DNA of 64,000 bases from Oscillospiraceae bacterium (lineage in GTDB: Bacteria > Bacillota > Clostridia > Oscillospirales > Oscillospiraceae): positions 1 to 64,000 of the forward strand of contig JAFTGD010000018.1 of NCBI GenBank assembly GCA_017458065.1, written 5' to 3'. The position numbers and the translations under genes were made by a program. Under the pieces are notes generated by a model. That model saw only the letters and a list, made by a program, of their open reading frames with translations, had not been told where the DNA came from and ran no database searches. Shown piece after piece: positions 43,124-52,135 of this stretch; position 1 is the first letter of the stretch, and every line of letters begins with the position of its first letter.

Positions 43124-43669
43124 ATGATGACAGAGATCAGGGAACAGGTGGAACAGGCGGTCAGAGAACTGCTCGCGGCGGCGAAGCTGCGGCCGGGCGA
43201 CCTGCTGGTGATCGGCTGCTCTTCCAGCGAGATCGTGGGCGAGCGGATCGGCAAAGGCTCCAGCATGGAAGCGGCGGAAGCCGTCTGGGAAGGGATTGCG
43301 CCGATCCTTGCGGAGCAGGGGATCCTGCTGGCGGCACAGTGCTGCGAGCACCTGAACCGGGCGCTCATTGTCGAGCGCGCGACGGCGGAGAAGTTTGGCT
43401 ATGAGCCGGTGAATGTGCGGCCCTGGGCCCATGCGGGTGGCTCCTTTGCCACGACGGTCTGGGAGCATATGCAGGACCCGGTGGCGGTGGAGCACATCCG
43501 CGCCCACGCGGGGATGGACATCGGGGACACGCTGATCGGGATGCATCTGAGGGATGTGGCGGTCCCGGTGCGGCTGGAGGTCAAGCGGATCGGCCAGGCC
43601 AACCTCGTCTGCGCCAGGACCCGGCCGAAGTTCATCGGCGGCGAGCGGGCCCGGTATGTTGACCCGTGA
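43124..43669 (+). CDS. UPF0340/TIGR01440 family protein (YwlG-like)
   Basis: 181 residues. GDLLVIGCSSSEIVGERIGK, LAAQCCEHLNRALIVE, VNVRPWAHAGGSFATT and IGDTLIGMHLRDVAVPVR cover the whole family. Its function is unknown; a hydrolase or thiolase-like fold has been suggested for relatives. Start ATG 43124 or 43127. It marks the return to GC-rich housekeeping sequence and is followed by a two-way terminator. Confidence 0.92.
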   Translation: MMTEIREQVEQAVRELLAAAKLRPGDLLVIGCSSSEIVGERIGKGSSMEAAEAVWEGIAPILAEQGILLAAQCCEHLNRALIVERATAEKFGYEPVNVRPWAHAGGSFATTVWEHMQDPVAVEHIRAHAGMDIGDTLIGMHLRDVAVPVRLEVKRIGQANLVCARTRPKFIGGERARYVDP

Positions 43670-43692
43670 GCGTCAGATAAAAACAAAAAAGC

Positions 43693-43735
43693 AGAAAAGC
43701 TGACCGGAAGAAGGTTGGCTTTTCTGTTTTTTTGC
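43693..43735. terminator. Bidirectional terminator between the UPF0340 gene and glgD
   Basis: CAGAAAAGCTGACC pairs with GGTTGGCTTTTCTG across a 7-base loop. T-runs follow on both strands (TTTTTTT plus, TTTTTTG minus). Confidence 0.88.
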
Positions 43736-43806
43736 TGTTTTGGATGAAGCCGGGCGATGCTTTCAGAAAGGATCGCCGTGATGCGGCTTCGCGCTTTGGG
43801 GAAAAA

Positions 43807-44919
43807 TCAGATGTTGGTGTTCTTCGGCACGACGGTCGGGAGCTTTGCGCTGCCGGTGAGGACCGTGCGGTCGGAGAAGCTGGCATACTTGTCGGCGACG
43901 ATGTAGCTGAGTTCGGCATTCTCGCCGACGGTGACGCCGCGCATGACAATGCAGTTTTTCAGCTTGGTGTTGGCGCCGATGCGGCAGCCGGAGAAGACGA
44001 TGCAGTTTTCAATCTCGCCGTCGATGATGCAGTTGTCGGCGACGAGACTGTTCTTGCAGACCGCCTGCTCGCTGAAGTAGGTGCTGACTTCCTCGTGGGT
44101 CTTGGTGCGGACCGGACGGTCGGCGGGGAAGATCTGGTGCCGCTTGTCCGAGCAGAGCATATCCATGCTGGCGTTATAATACTGCTCGACATTTCTCACG
44201 GCGCAGACATAGCCCTCGTGTTTGTAGACGTCCATTTTACCGCCGTCCCCCAGGAAGCCGATGATGGCCTGGCGGTGGAAAGCGTAGTGGTTGCGGGAAG
44301 CGGCCTCGTCCATCAGGCGGAGGAGCGCGGACTTCTCGATGATATAACCCTCGAGACTCTTGAGCCCCTTGACGGCGTCGCCGCGGTCCAGGTGGATGCC
44401 GGAGACGTATCCGTCCTCACCCAGCAGGTACTGGTGATTGAGGCCCACGGTGGGACCCTCGGCGCAGATGGCCGTGATCTCGGCATCGCCGGATTCATGC
44501 TGGGCGATGGCAGCGGCGAGGTCAATGTTGGCGATGAGGTTGCCCAGCATCAGGACGATATGGTCCTGAGGAATATCCCGGATATAGTCTGCCACGGCGT
44601 TCAGCGCTTCGACGGTGCCGCCGTAGTTGCCGGTGTGGGCATGGGGCAGGCCGAAAGGCGGCAGCATCCGCAGACCGCCGGATCGGCGGCTCATATCCCA
44701 GTCCTTGCCGCTGCCGATGTGGTCCAGCAGGGACTGATAGTCACGGGCCATCACAACGCCGACGTCTGTGATCCCGGCGTTTTTCATGGAGGAGAGGGCA
44801 AAGTCGATCAGGCGGTAGCGGCCGCAGAAGGGGAGAGAGGCGACGGTGCGCTCTCTGACGAGGTCGCCGAGTTCGGGCGCGTCTTTGTACGCGAAAATAA
44901 TACCATGATACTTGCTCAT
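43807..44919 (-). CDS. glgD: GlgD-type regulatory subunit of glucose-1-phosphate adenylyltransferase
   Basis: 370 residues. It is a nucleotidyltransferase-fold paralogue of GlgC in which the GGxGxRL pyrophosphorylase loop is degenerate (FAYKDAPELGDLVRERT), while CGRYRLIDFALSSMKNAGI and the C-terminal left-handed beta-helix repeats (NCIIDGEIENCIVFSGCRIG) remain. GlgD forms heterotetramers with GlgC and raises its activity in Firmicutes (family knowledge). The gene starts 3 bases after glgC ends, so the two are translationally coupled. Confidence 0.95.
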   Translation of the reverse strand: MSKYHGIIFAYKDAPELGDLVRERTVASLPFCGRYRLIDFALSSMKNAGITDVGVVMARDYQSLLDHIGSGKDWDMSRRSGGLRMLPPFGLPHAHTGNYGGTVEALNAVADYIRDIPQDHIVLMLGNLIANIDLAAAIAQHESGDAEITAICAEGPTVGLNHQYLLGEDGYVSGIHLDRGDAVKGLKSLEGYIIEKSALLRLMDEAASRNHYAFHRQAIIGFLGDGGKMDVYKHEGYVCAVRNVEQYYNASMDMLCSDKRHQIFPADRPVRTKTHEEVSTYFSEQAVCKNSLVADNCIIDGEIENCIVFSGCRIGANTKLKNCIVMRGVTVGENAELSYIVADKYASFSDRTVLTGSAKLPTVVPKNTNI

Positions 44920-44922
44920 GAC

Positions 44923-46116
44923 TTATGCCTCCTCTCCGGAATAGATCATCGCAGCGGCAGGGATCACCTGGCCGGGGGCGACCGTGACATTCGGACCGCA
45001 GGTGGCGACGCCCCAGCCCTCCGTGCCGTCGGGCGCGGTGCCGACCCTGGCGCCGGCTTCGATGACGCAGTTTTCACCGATGATGGCATATTCCACCGTG
45101 GCGCCTGCCTTGATCACGGCGCCCGGCATCACAACACTGTAGACGACTTTCGCGCCGCGCTCGACTGTGACAGACGGGGAGAGAACGGAGTTTTCCACAT
45201 GGCCGTCGATCTCACAGCCCTCGGTGACGATGGAGTGGATGACGCGGGCGTTCTCGCCGGTGTAGGTCGGCGGGCAGACCGGGCTGCGTGAGCTGATCGG
45301 CCAATCGGGGTCATAGAGGTTGATAAGCGTGGTGGAGAGCATGTCCATGTTGGCATCCCAGAGGCTGGTGATGGTACCGACATCGCGCCAGTAGCCCTGG
45401 AAGTGATAGGGCCACAGTTTTTCACCGGCGGCCAGCATGGCGGGGATGATGTTCTTGCCGAAGTCCTTGCTGGAGTTGGGGTTGTTCTCGTCCGCAATCA
45501 GGTACGAGCGGAGCTTGGGCCAGTTGAACATGTACACGCCCATGGAGGCCAGGGTGCTCTTCGGGTGTTTGGGCTTTTCTTCAAACTCGTTGATGTAGCC
45601 GTCGTCGCCGAGGTTCATGATGCCGAAACGGGTGGCCTCCTCCAGAGACACCTGCAGCACCGAGATGGTGCAGGCGGCGTCGTGGGCCAGATGCTCGCGC
45701 AGCATGTCGGCGTAGTCCATCTTGTAGATGTGGTCGCCCGAGAGAATCAGGACGTTTTCCGGGTTGTAGGACTCGATGAACGCCATGTTCTGGTAGATGG
45801 CGTTGGCGGTCCCGGAGAACCAGGAGCCCTTCTCCCCCGCGCCCAGGTAGGGCGGAAGAATGTAGACACCGCCGTCGGAGACGTCGAGGTCCCAGGGCTG
45901 GCCGGTGCCGATGTAGCTGTTGAGCTGGAGCGGACGGTACTGCGTCAGAACGCCGACCGTGTCGATGCCGGAGTTGGCGCAGTTGGAGAGAGGAAAGTCG
46001 ATGATGCGATACTTTCCGCCGAAGGGGACGCTGGGTTTTGCCACATGTTGGGTCAGAGCATAGAGACGCGACCCCTGCCCGCCGGCGAGAAGCATCGCAA
46101 TACAGCTCTTCTTCAT
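44923..46116 (-). CDS. glgC: Glucose-1-phosphate adenylyltransferase, catalytic subunit
   Basis: 397 residues. The intact nucleotide loop [20 protein letters not shown] and [20 protein letters not shown] are followed by the substrate block [12 protein letters not shown] and [16 protein letters not shown], with [15 protein letters not shown] for glucose-1-phosphate. The C-terminal beta-helix is complete. It makes ADP-glucose from ATP and glucose-1-phosphate for glycogen synthesis. AAAGGAGG lies six bases upstream of ATG on the minus strand. No glgA is in the window. Confidence 0.97.
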   Translation of the reverse strand: MKKSCIAMLLAGGQGSRLYALTQHVAKPSVPFGGKYRIIDFPLSNCANSGIDTVGVLTQYRPLQLNSYIGTGQPWDLDVSDGGVYILPPYLGAGEKGSWFSGTANAIYQNMAFIESYNPENVLILSGDHIYKMDYADMLREHLAHDAACTISVLQVSLEEATRFGIMNLGDDGYINEFEEKPKHPKSTLASMGVYMFNWPKLRSYLIADENNPNSSKDFGKNIIPAMLAAGEKLWPYHFQGYWRDVGTITSLWDANMDMLSTTLINLYDPDWPISSRSPVCPPTYTGENARVIHSIVTEGCEIDGHVENSVLSPSVTVERGAKVVYSVVMPGAVIKAGATVEYAIIGENCVIEAGARVGTAPDGTEGWGVATCGPNVTVAPGQVIPAAAMIYSGEEA

Positions 46117-46169
46117 ATGCAGCCTCCTTTATTATATTTTCTTATTTTAACCGCATGAGATGCGATTGT

Positions 46170-46778
46170 TTACTCTTTGCGCGCGACCTTCTTCTGGCTG
46201 TAGAGATTCATGGCCTTTTCCGGGCCTCTGGTGATCAGGCACTCCACCGCGTCGGCAGCGCGGCCTGCGGCCTCCGCCATGTCCACGGCGTCCTGGTCGC
46301 GGAAGACCGAGAGCACCCAGTCCACCATCTCGTAGTCCGGGTGCGGCGGAGCGCCGACGCCCAGGCGGATCCGGGGGAACTCCTCCGTGCCGAGCACGGA
46401 GATGATGTTCTTCAGGCCGTTGTGCCCACCGGCGGAGCCTTTGGTGCGGATGCGCAGCGCCCCGATGGGCAGCGAGATATCGTCCGAGACCACGAGAACA
46501 TGGTCCGCCGGGATTTTGTAGAAGCGAGCGGCCTGTCCGACGGCCTCGCCGGAGAGATTCATATAAGTCTGGGGCTTCATCAGCAGAACCGTCTCGCCGC
46601 CGAGCGTGCAGGTGGCCGTCAGGGCCTGAAAGCGGGAGCGGTTGATGCTGAGGTCATGCTTCCTGGCGAAGGCGTCCGCCGTCATGAAGCCTGCGTTGTG
46701 GCGGGTCCCCTCGTAGCGCAGACCGGGGTTGCCGAGAAAGACGACCAGCCAGGAGACGGAACGGGAGGAAAACAGCAT
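46170..46778 (-). CDS. pth: Peptidyl-tRNA hydrolase
   Basis: 202 residues. VVFLGNPGLRYEGTRHNAGF contains the catalytic His; MKPQTYMNLSGEAV and GSAGGHNGLKNIISVLGT are family blocks. It releases tRNA from drop-off peptidyl-tRNA. It lies 17 bases after prs, as in many Firmicutes (prs-pth). The ribosome site is weak. Confidence 0.96.
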   Translation of the reverse strand: MLFSSRSVSWLVVFLGNPGLRYEGTRHNAGFMTADAFARKHDLSINRSRFQALTATCTLGGETVLLMKPQTYMNLSGEAVGQAARFYKIPADHVLVVSDDISLPIGALRIRTKGSAGGHNGLKNIISVLGTEEFPRIRLGVGAPPHPDYEMVDWVLSVFRDQDAVDMAEAAGRAADAVECLITRGPEKAMNLYSQKKVARKE

Positions 46779-46795
46779 GGTCTTTGCCCGGCCGA

Positions 46796-47761
46796 TCAGT
46801 TGTCGAACATGTTGGCGATGGAGACTTCCTCATAGATGCGGCGGATTGCCTCGGCAAAGACCGGGGCGGAGGAAATATAGCTGATCTTGTCCAGCTCCGG
46901 CGCGTCCTTCGGGTAAGGGATGGTGTCCAGCAACAGGAGGTGCTCGATGCTGCTTTCCCGGATCCGATCGATGGCGGGGCCGGAGAGCACGCCGTGGGTC
47001 ACACAGGCGTAGACTTCCTTTGCGCCTCCGATCTCCTTGATGGCCTTGGCCGCGCCGCAGAGGGAGCCGGCCGTGTCGACGATGTCGTCCAGGAGGATGC
47101 AGATCTTGCCCTCGACGTTGCCGATGATGTTCATGACCTCGGACTGGTTGGCGCGCTCGCGGCGCTTGTCGACGATGGCCATGTTGACGCCCAGCTTCAT
47201 GGCGAAGGAACGGGCGCGGGCGGTGCTGCCCACATCGGGCGAGACCACCATGACGTCCTCGTTGCCCTTGCCGAACATCTTCTGGAAGTGCTTGACAAAG
47301 AGATGAGAGCCGACCAGGTTGTCGACCGGGATATCGAAGAAGCCCTGGATCTGCGCGGCGTGCAGGTCCATGGTGAGGACGCGGTCAGCGCCGGCAACGG
47401 TGATGAGGTTTGCGACGAGCTTGGCCGAGATGGGATCGCGGCTCTTGGCCTTGCGGTCCTGCCTGGCATAGCCGAAGTAGGGGATAACAGCGGTAACGCG
47501 CCCTGCGGAGGCGCGGCGCATGGCGTCAATCATGATCAGCAGCTCCATCAGACTGTCGTTGACGGGGTTGCAGGTGGGCTGAACAATAAAAACATCCTTG
47601 CCGCGGACAGGCTCGTAGACCGAGACGGAGCACTCGCCGTCGGCGAACTGAGAGATGCTGCAGTTGCCGGGGTTGATAAACAGAGAGGAACAGATATCCT
47701 TTGCGAGGGCGGGGTTCGAGTTGCCGGTGAAGACGGCGATCTCTTTACCGTGAGAAATCAT
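46796..47761 (-). CDS. prs: Ribose-phosphate pyrophosphokinase
   Basis: 321 residues from ATG 47761 (MISHGKEIAVFTGN), chosen because GGAGG lies 11 bases upstream; a start 12 codons earlier lacks one. It has the PRPP-synthase signature DLHAAQIQGFFDIPVDNL and the PRPP-binding loop CILLDDIVDTAGSL. It makes PRPP from ATP and ribose 5-phosphate for nucleotide, His and Trp synthesis. Length and motifs are normal. Transcribed from the minus-strand promoter at 47844-47872. Confidence 0.97.
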   Translation of the reverse strand: MISHGKEIAVFTGNSNPALAKDICSSLFINPGNCSISQFADGECSVSVYEPVRGKDVFIVQPTCNPVNDSLMELLIMIDAMRRASAGRVTAVIPYFGYARQDRKAKSRDPISAKLVANLITVAGADRVLTMDLHAAQIQGFFDIPVDNLVGSHLFVKHFQKMFGKGNEDVMVVSPDVGSTARARSFAMKLGVNMAIVDKRRERANQSEVMNIIGNVEGKICILLDDIVDTAGSLCGAAKAIKEIGGAKEVYACVTHGVLSGPAIDRIRESSIEHLLLLDTIPYPKDAPELDKISYISSAPVFAEAIRRIYEEVSIANMFDN

Positions 47762-47843
47762 GCTGCGATTATCCTCCATCAATTTAAAATGCGTCACACT
47801 TCATCTGCGTTCATGCACATGGATTCTCTTACAAATAAACTAT

Positions 47844-47872
47844 ATCATAAATGGAAAAGAATTGGAAGTAAA
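47844..47872 (-). promoter_or_regulatory. Promoter of prs
   Basis: On the minus strand: TTTACT (47872-47867), 17-base spacer, TATGAT (47849-47844). Confidence 0.6.
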
Positions 47873-47902
47873 AAACGTTTAAAAGACGCATGAAAAAAGC
47901 GA

Positions 47903-47931
47903 TTGCCAAACAGGAGTTTTTTGTATATAAT
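47903..47931 (+). promoter_or_regulatory. Promoter of prfB
   Basis: TTGCCA, 17-base spacer, TATAAT, 48 bases before the chosen ATG; divergent from the prs promoter. Confidence 0.75.
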
Positions 47932-47978
47932 CATAAAGTTATCGAACACTATTGAAAAACAGGAAAGTGGTTGAATCT

Positions 47979-49085
47979 ATGCTGGAATTTGAAGAATACA
48001 AACAGAAGCTGAACGCCATCAAGCCCAGTCTGGACATGCTGCGCGGCGCGCTGAAGCTGGACGCGGCGGAGCGGGAGATCGAAGAGCTGGAGACCGCCAG
48101 TTCCCGTGAGGGCTTCTGGAACGACGTGGAGAAGTCCCAGAAGGTGCAGAAGCGGCTGAAGACCCTGCAGAACAAGCGGGATAACTACAACAAGCTCTGC
48201 GGCAGCTGGGATGATCTGATGACGCTCTGTGAGATGGCGATCGAAGAGGGCGACGAAAGCCTCCTCGAGGAGCTGCAGACCGAGTACGCCGCCTTTGAGG
48301 AGAAGGTGGAGGAGACGCGCCTCAGCACCCTGCTTACGGGCGAGTACGACGGGAACAACGCGATCCTGACCTTCCACGCGGGCGCGGGCGGCACCGAGGC
48401 GCAGGACTGGGCCTCGATGCTCTACCGGATGTACAACATGTGGGCCGACCGCCACGGTTACAAGGTCAAGGTGATGGACTATCTGGACGGCGATGAGGCC
48501 GGACTCAAGAGCGCCACCATCATGATCGAAGGGGAGAACGCCTACGGCTTTCTCAAGAGCGAGCACGGGATCCACCGTCTGGTGCGCGTGTCCCCCTTCG
48601 ACGCGGCGGGCAGACGCCATACAAGCTTTGCCGCGGTGGAAGTCATGCCCGAGATCAGCGACGACACGGAGATCGAGCTCCGGGATGAGGACATCAAGAT
48701 GGACGTGTTCCGTTCCTCCGGCGCCGGCGGACAGAAGGTCAACAAGACCTCCTCGGCCGTGCGTCTGACCCACATCCCGACCGGAATCGTGGTCTCGAGC
48801 CAGGTGGAGCGCAGCCACTTCCAGAACCTGGAAAACTGCAAGAACATGCTGCGCGCGCGGCTCGCCGAGATCAAGGAGCGCGAGCACCTGGAGAAGATCA
48901 GCGACATCAAGGGCGTCCAGATGAAGATCGAGTGGGGCAGCCAGATCCGCTCTTACGTGTTCATGCCCTATCAGCTGGTAAAGGACCACCGCACCGAGTT
49001 TGAGAACGGGAATATCCAGAACGTCATGGACGGGGATCTGGACGGGTTTATCAATGCTTTCCTCTCCATGCGCGCGGAAAACTGA
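47979..49085 (+). CDS. prfB: Peptide chain release factor 2
   Basis: 368 residues from ATG 47979. The GGQ loop is present as SGAGGQKVNKTSSAVRLTH, with the codon-recognition region before it (GIHRLVRVSPFDAAGRRHTS). It releases peptides at UGA and UAA. The N-terminal LRGALKLDAAEREIEELE runs through with no in-frame UGA, so the programmed +1 frameshift seen in many prfB genes is absent. Own promoter, divergent from prs. Confidence 0.96.
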   Translation: MLEFEEYKQKLNAIKPSLDMLRGALKLDAAEREIEELETASSREGFWNDVEKSQKVQKRLKTLQNKRDNYNKLCGSWDDLMTLCEMAIEEGDESLLEELQTEYAAFEEKVEETRLSTLLTGEYDGNNAILTFHAGAGGTEAQDWASMLYRMYNMWADRHGYKVKVMDYLDGDEAGLKSATIMIEGENAYGFLKSEHGIHRLVRVSPFDAAGRRHTSFAAVEVMPEISDDTEIELRDEDIKMDVFRSSGAGGQKVNKTSSAVRLTHIPTGIVVSSQVERSHFQNLENCKNMLRARLAEIKEREHLEKISDIKGVQMKIEWGSQIRSYVFMPYQLVKDHRTEFENGNIQNVMDGDLDGFINAFLSMRAEN

Positions 49086-49113
49086 AGAATCTCTAAAAAT
49101 TCAAACATTTTCC

Positions 49114-49142
49114 TTGAAAGAGACCCTGTTTGCGGATATAAT
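49114..49142 (+). promoter_or_regulatory. Promoter of the PrsA-type foldase gene
   Basis: TTGAAA, 17-base spacer, TATAAT; 36 bases before ATG. Confidence 0.8.
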
Positions 49143-49177
49143 GCAAACGCACAAATACAATAAGAAGGACGAAAGAC

Positions 49178-50761
49178 ATGAGTGCATCAACCGAAAGAAA
49201 AAACCGCATTGCAGCCCGGGAAGCCGGAACGGATAAGAAGATCCTGGCGGCACAGGAGGAAGCCAGGAAAAAGGCAATTTCGAAACGCAAATGGACCTGG
49301 GGTACCATCGGCGTCATCGTACTGATCGCCGCCATCCTGCTCCTGAACTCCGGCCTTATGTACACGGCGACGACCGCCCTCACGGCAAACGGCGTCAAGT
49401 ATACCCCCGCGCAGGTGAACTACTACTACGGAAACGAGTATCTGACGATGGTGAATACCTACGGCAGCTACCTCTCCTATTTTGGCCTTGACACCAGCCT
49501 TGGCCTCTCCGGCCTTGACAAGCAGGAGAGCAGCATGACCGACGGCGGGACCTGGAGAGATTATTTCCAGAACCTGGCGGAGATGGATGTGCAGCAGAGC
49601 CGCGCCATGCTGGACTATGCCGCGGAAAACGGCATCAGCCTGACCGACGAGGAGATCGCCGAGGTTGACGCACAGTTTGAAGGGATGGAAGAGACCGCCA
49701 AGTCCTACGGCTACGGCAGCGCGGACAAGCTCTACGCCATGAACTACGGCAGCGGCGTGACGGCGAAGATCGTCCGTCAGGCGGCGCTGGATATGGCTCT
49801 TGCCCAGAAGGTTTACAACGAGAAGCTCGACAGCCTTACCTACACGGACGACGAGCTGGAAGAGTATTATACCGGTCTGAACGGAGACCGCGACCTGTTC
49901 GACTTTAATCTCTACTATGTCACGGCGGAGACCGTCGAAACCACCGTCCCCGGTGAGGACGGCGCAGAGGACACTGTCGAGATGACGGCGGACGATCAGA
50001 GCCGTGCCGAGGCGAAGGCCACCGCCGATGCCATCGTGATGGCATATCAGGATGGCGAAGAGGACATCGAGGACATTGTGGAGCGCTTTGCGGTCGCGGT
50101 GGAGTCTCAGACGCAGGCGCTGCCTTCTGAGCGCAGAAGCGTCAGCGGCAGCAGCCTGGACGAGGCCTATGCCGAATGGGTGAAGGCCGACCGCGAGGCC
50201 GGCGATATCGAAGTGTTTGCCGATGCGGAGGAAGATCCCGCCGGCTACACGGTCGTGATGTATCTCGCCCGCAATGACAACCACTATCCCACGGCCAGCG
50301 TCCGCCACATTCTGATCCAGGCGGAGGCCGACGAGGAGGGCAACTACACCGACGAGGCCAAGGAAGCGGCAAAAGCCCGCGCCGAGGAGATCCTTGCGGA
50401 GTACGAGGCCGGTGAGAAGACCGAAGAGAGCTTCGCGGCGCTTGCAGAGCAGTACTCCGAAGACACCGGCTCCAACACCAACGGCGGCCTGTATGAGAAC
50501 ATCTATCAGGGTCAGATGGTGCAGGAGTTCAACGACTTTGCCTTCGGCGGACACAAGCCCGGCGACACCGCCATCGTCTACGGCGAGAGCGGCTCCTACG
50601 CGGGATATCACGTGGTCTACTATGTGGGCGAGGGCCCGCTTTACAGCAGCTACATCGCCAGGAGCGCTCTGCAGAGCGAGGCAATGAGCGCCTGGTCCGA
50701 TGAGCTCACCAATGCCTGCGAGGTCACGGAAGGCTTCGGCTTCCGCTTTGTCGGCAAATAA
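49178..50761 (+). CDS. Membrane-anchored parvulin-type peptidyl-prolyl isomerase (PrsA-like)
   Basis: 527 residues. A charged cytoplasmic N-terminus leads to one transmembrane segment (~40-58: WGTIGVIVLIAAILLLNSGL). SurA/PrsA-type helical N-domains follow. A rotamase domain near 370-490 has VRHILIQAEADEEGN, AEEILAEYEAGEKTEESF and EFNDFAFGGHKPGDTAIV. It folds exported proteins outside the membrane. There is no lipobox, so it is membrane-tethered rather than a lipoprotein like PrsA. Start after AATAAGAAGGACGAAAGAC. Confidence 0.88.
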   Translation: MSASTERKNRIAAREAGTDKKILAAQEEARKKAISKRKWTWGTIGVIVLIAAILLLNSGLMYTATTALTANGVKYTPAQVNYYYGNEYLTMVNTYGSYLSYFGLDTSLGLSGLDKQESSMTDGGTWRDYFQNLAEMDVQQSRAMLDYAAENGISLTDEEIAEVDAQFEGMEETAKSYGYGSADKLYAMNYGSGVTAKIVRQAALDMALAQKVYNEKLDSLTYTDDELEEYYTGLNGDRDLFDFNLYYVTAETVETTVPGEDGAEDTVEMTADDQSRAEAKATADAIVMAYQDGEEDIEDIVERFAVAVESQTQALPSERRSVSGSSLDEAYAEWVKADREAGDIEVFADAEEDPAGYTVVMYLARNDNHYPTASVRHILIQAEADEEGNYTDEAKEAAKARAEEILAEYEAGEKTEESFAALAEQYSEDTGSNTNGGLYENIYQGQMVQEFNDFAFGGHKPGDTAIVYGESGSYAGYHVVYYVGEGPLYSSYIARSALQSEAMSAWSDELTNACEVTEGFGFRFVGK

Positions 50762-50771
50762 GAAAATAACC

Positions 50772-50803
50772 AAAAAGGTTCTCGCTCCGGCGGGGACCTT
50801 TTT
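50772..50803 (+). terminator. Terminator after the foldase gene
   Basis: AAAAAGGTTCTCGC-TCCG-GCGGGGACCTTTTT, 14-bp stem with terminal U-run. Confidence 0.92.
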
Positions 50804-50884
50804 GCATCCAGGCCAGGCACAGGCCGATCGGCGGATTTGGCAGTTGAGCGGAAACATCGGAAAACGACAGACGGAGGTATGAAA

Positions 50885-51988
50885 ATGAAACAGGTAAAAC
50901 GCATTTCGGCAATGTTCCTTGCCCTGATGATGGTCTTGTCTCTCTGCGCCTGCGGTTCTTCGAGGGGCAGCTCCGGCACTCAGTCATACACGACGGCAGC
51001 CGGGGAGGCAAACTACTCCAGCAGCGCCTATTACGCCGATGACTTTGAGTTGGATGAAGCAGCCGTCCCCATGGTGGCGGATTATGACGCCGGCCTCGGG
51101 ATGACGGCACTGGCCGCTGCCAAGACCGGCTCCGGCGGCTCTGCTGACACACCGGAGAATGAGGATGCGGCCGAGAACCCGGATAAGATTATCTACTCCT
51201 CCGATGTGACGGTCGAGACCACGCAGTTCGACGAGACGATTGCAAAGGTCTCGGCGCTCATCGACCGCTACGGCGGCTGGATCGAGTCGAGCAGCGTGAG
51301 CGGCTCCAACTACTACCAGAAGGCCCGGGGCAATGCCTCAACGCGGGACGCAAGCTACACCCTGCGGATCCCGAGTGCGCGTTTCCAGGCGCTGATGGAC
51401 AGTCTCTCGGAGCTGGGCAACATCCCTTACTCCCACATCTACACTGAGAATGTCACGAGCCAGTACTACGACGCGCAGGCGCATCTGAAGGCCTATCAGA
51501 CGCAGGAAAACCGCCTGCTGGAGATGATGGAGCTGGCGGAGACGGTAGAGGATGTCATTATCATTGAAGACCGCCTGACGGAGCTGCGCTATCAGATTGA
51601 AGCGCTGCAGTCGAGACTCAATAACTGGGACCGCCGCGTGAGCTACAGCACGGTCTCGCTGACCGTGAAGGAAGTGCGGGAGTACACCCCGGAGGAGAAG
51701 GTCAACCCGACCTATGGGGAAGAGCTCGCCCAGGCGCTGAAGGACGGCCTTGAGAACGCCGGCCAGTTCCTGAAGGATCTGCTGGTCTTCCTGGTGGAGA
51801 TCCTGCCAGTGCTGATTATCCTGGTGCCGGTGATCTGGCTGGTGGTCTGGCTGCTGCGGAAGCTTGTACGCAAAATCAGCGCCAAATCCGCCGCGCGGAA
51901 AGAGGCCAAACGGGCCGGAAAGACCAGAAAGAACCGGCCCGCCGAAGAAAAAACCGAGGAAAAGGCCGAAGAAAAGAAAGAGACCTGA
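50885..51988 (+). CDS. DUF4349 lipoprotein
   Basis: 367 residues from ATG 50885 (GGAGG seven bases upstream). The signal peptide has a lipobox (ALMMVLSLCAC). After a low-complexity linker comes DUF4349: IIYSSDVTVETTQFDETIAK, RDASYTLRIPSARFQALMDS, a coiled-coil pair (QAHLKAYQTQENRLLEMM, LTELRYQIEALQSRL) and one C-terminal transmembrane helix (LVEILPVLIILVPVIWLVVW) with a Lys/Glu-rich tail. The family is anchored at both ends of the extracytoplasmic domain; its function is unknown. Confidence 0.9.
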   Translation: MKQVKRISAMFLALMMVLSLCACGSSRGSSGTQSYTTAAGEANYSSSAYYADDFELDEAAVPMVADYDAGLGMTALAAAKTGSGGSADTPENEDAAENPDKIIYSSDVTVETTQFDETIAKVSALIDRYGGWIESSSVSGSNYYQKARGNASTRDASYTLRIPSARFQALMDSLSELGNIPYSHIYTENVTSQYYDAQAHLKAYQTQENRLLEMMELAETVEDVIIIEDRLTELRYQIEALQSRLNNWDRRVSYSTVSLTVKEVREYTPEEKVNPTYGEELAQALKDGLENAGQFLKDLLVFLVEILPVLIILVPVIWLVVWLLRKLVRKISAKSAARKEAKRAGKTRKNRPAEEKTEEKAEEKKET

Positions 51989-52135
51989 GTTTCTCTGAGC
52001 TTTCAGGTCCCGCTAAGGATCCTGTGTTAAGCTTCGGCTTGGCGGGATATCCTGAGATATCGATCTTATCAACACCCTGCGCATCCGACCGGCGGGGCTG
52101 CCGGTCTGCAAGATAACAACAACGGAGGTTCATTC

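Noticed and set aside
43732..45291. Open frame of ~519 codons opposite glgD and glgC
   Set aside because: It is antisense to two well-conserved genes, has low-complexity Asp/Gly/Val-rich composition typical of GC-rich shadow frames, and has no ribosome site.
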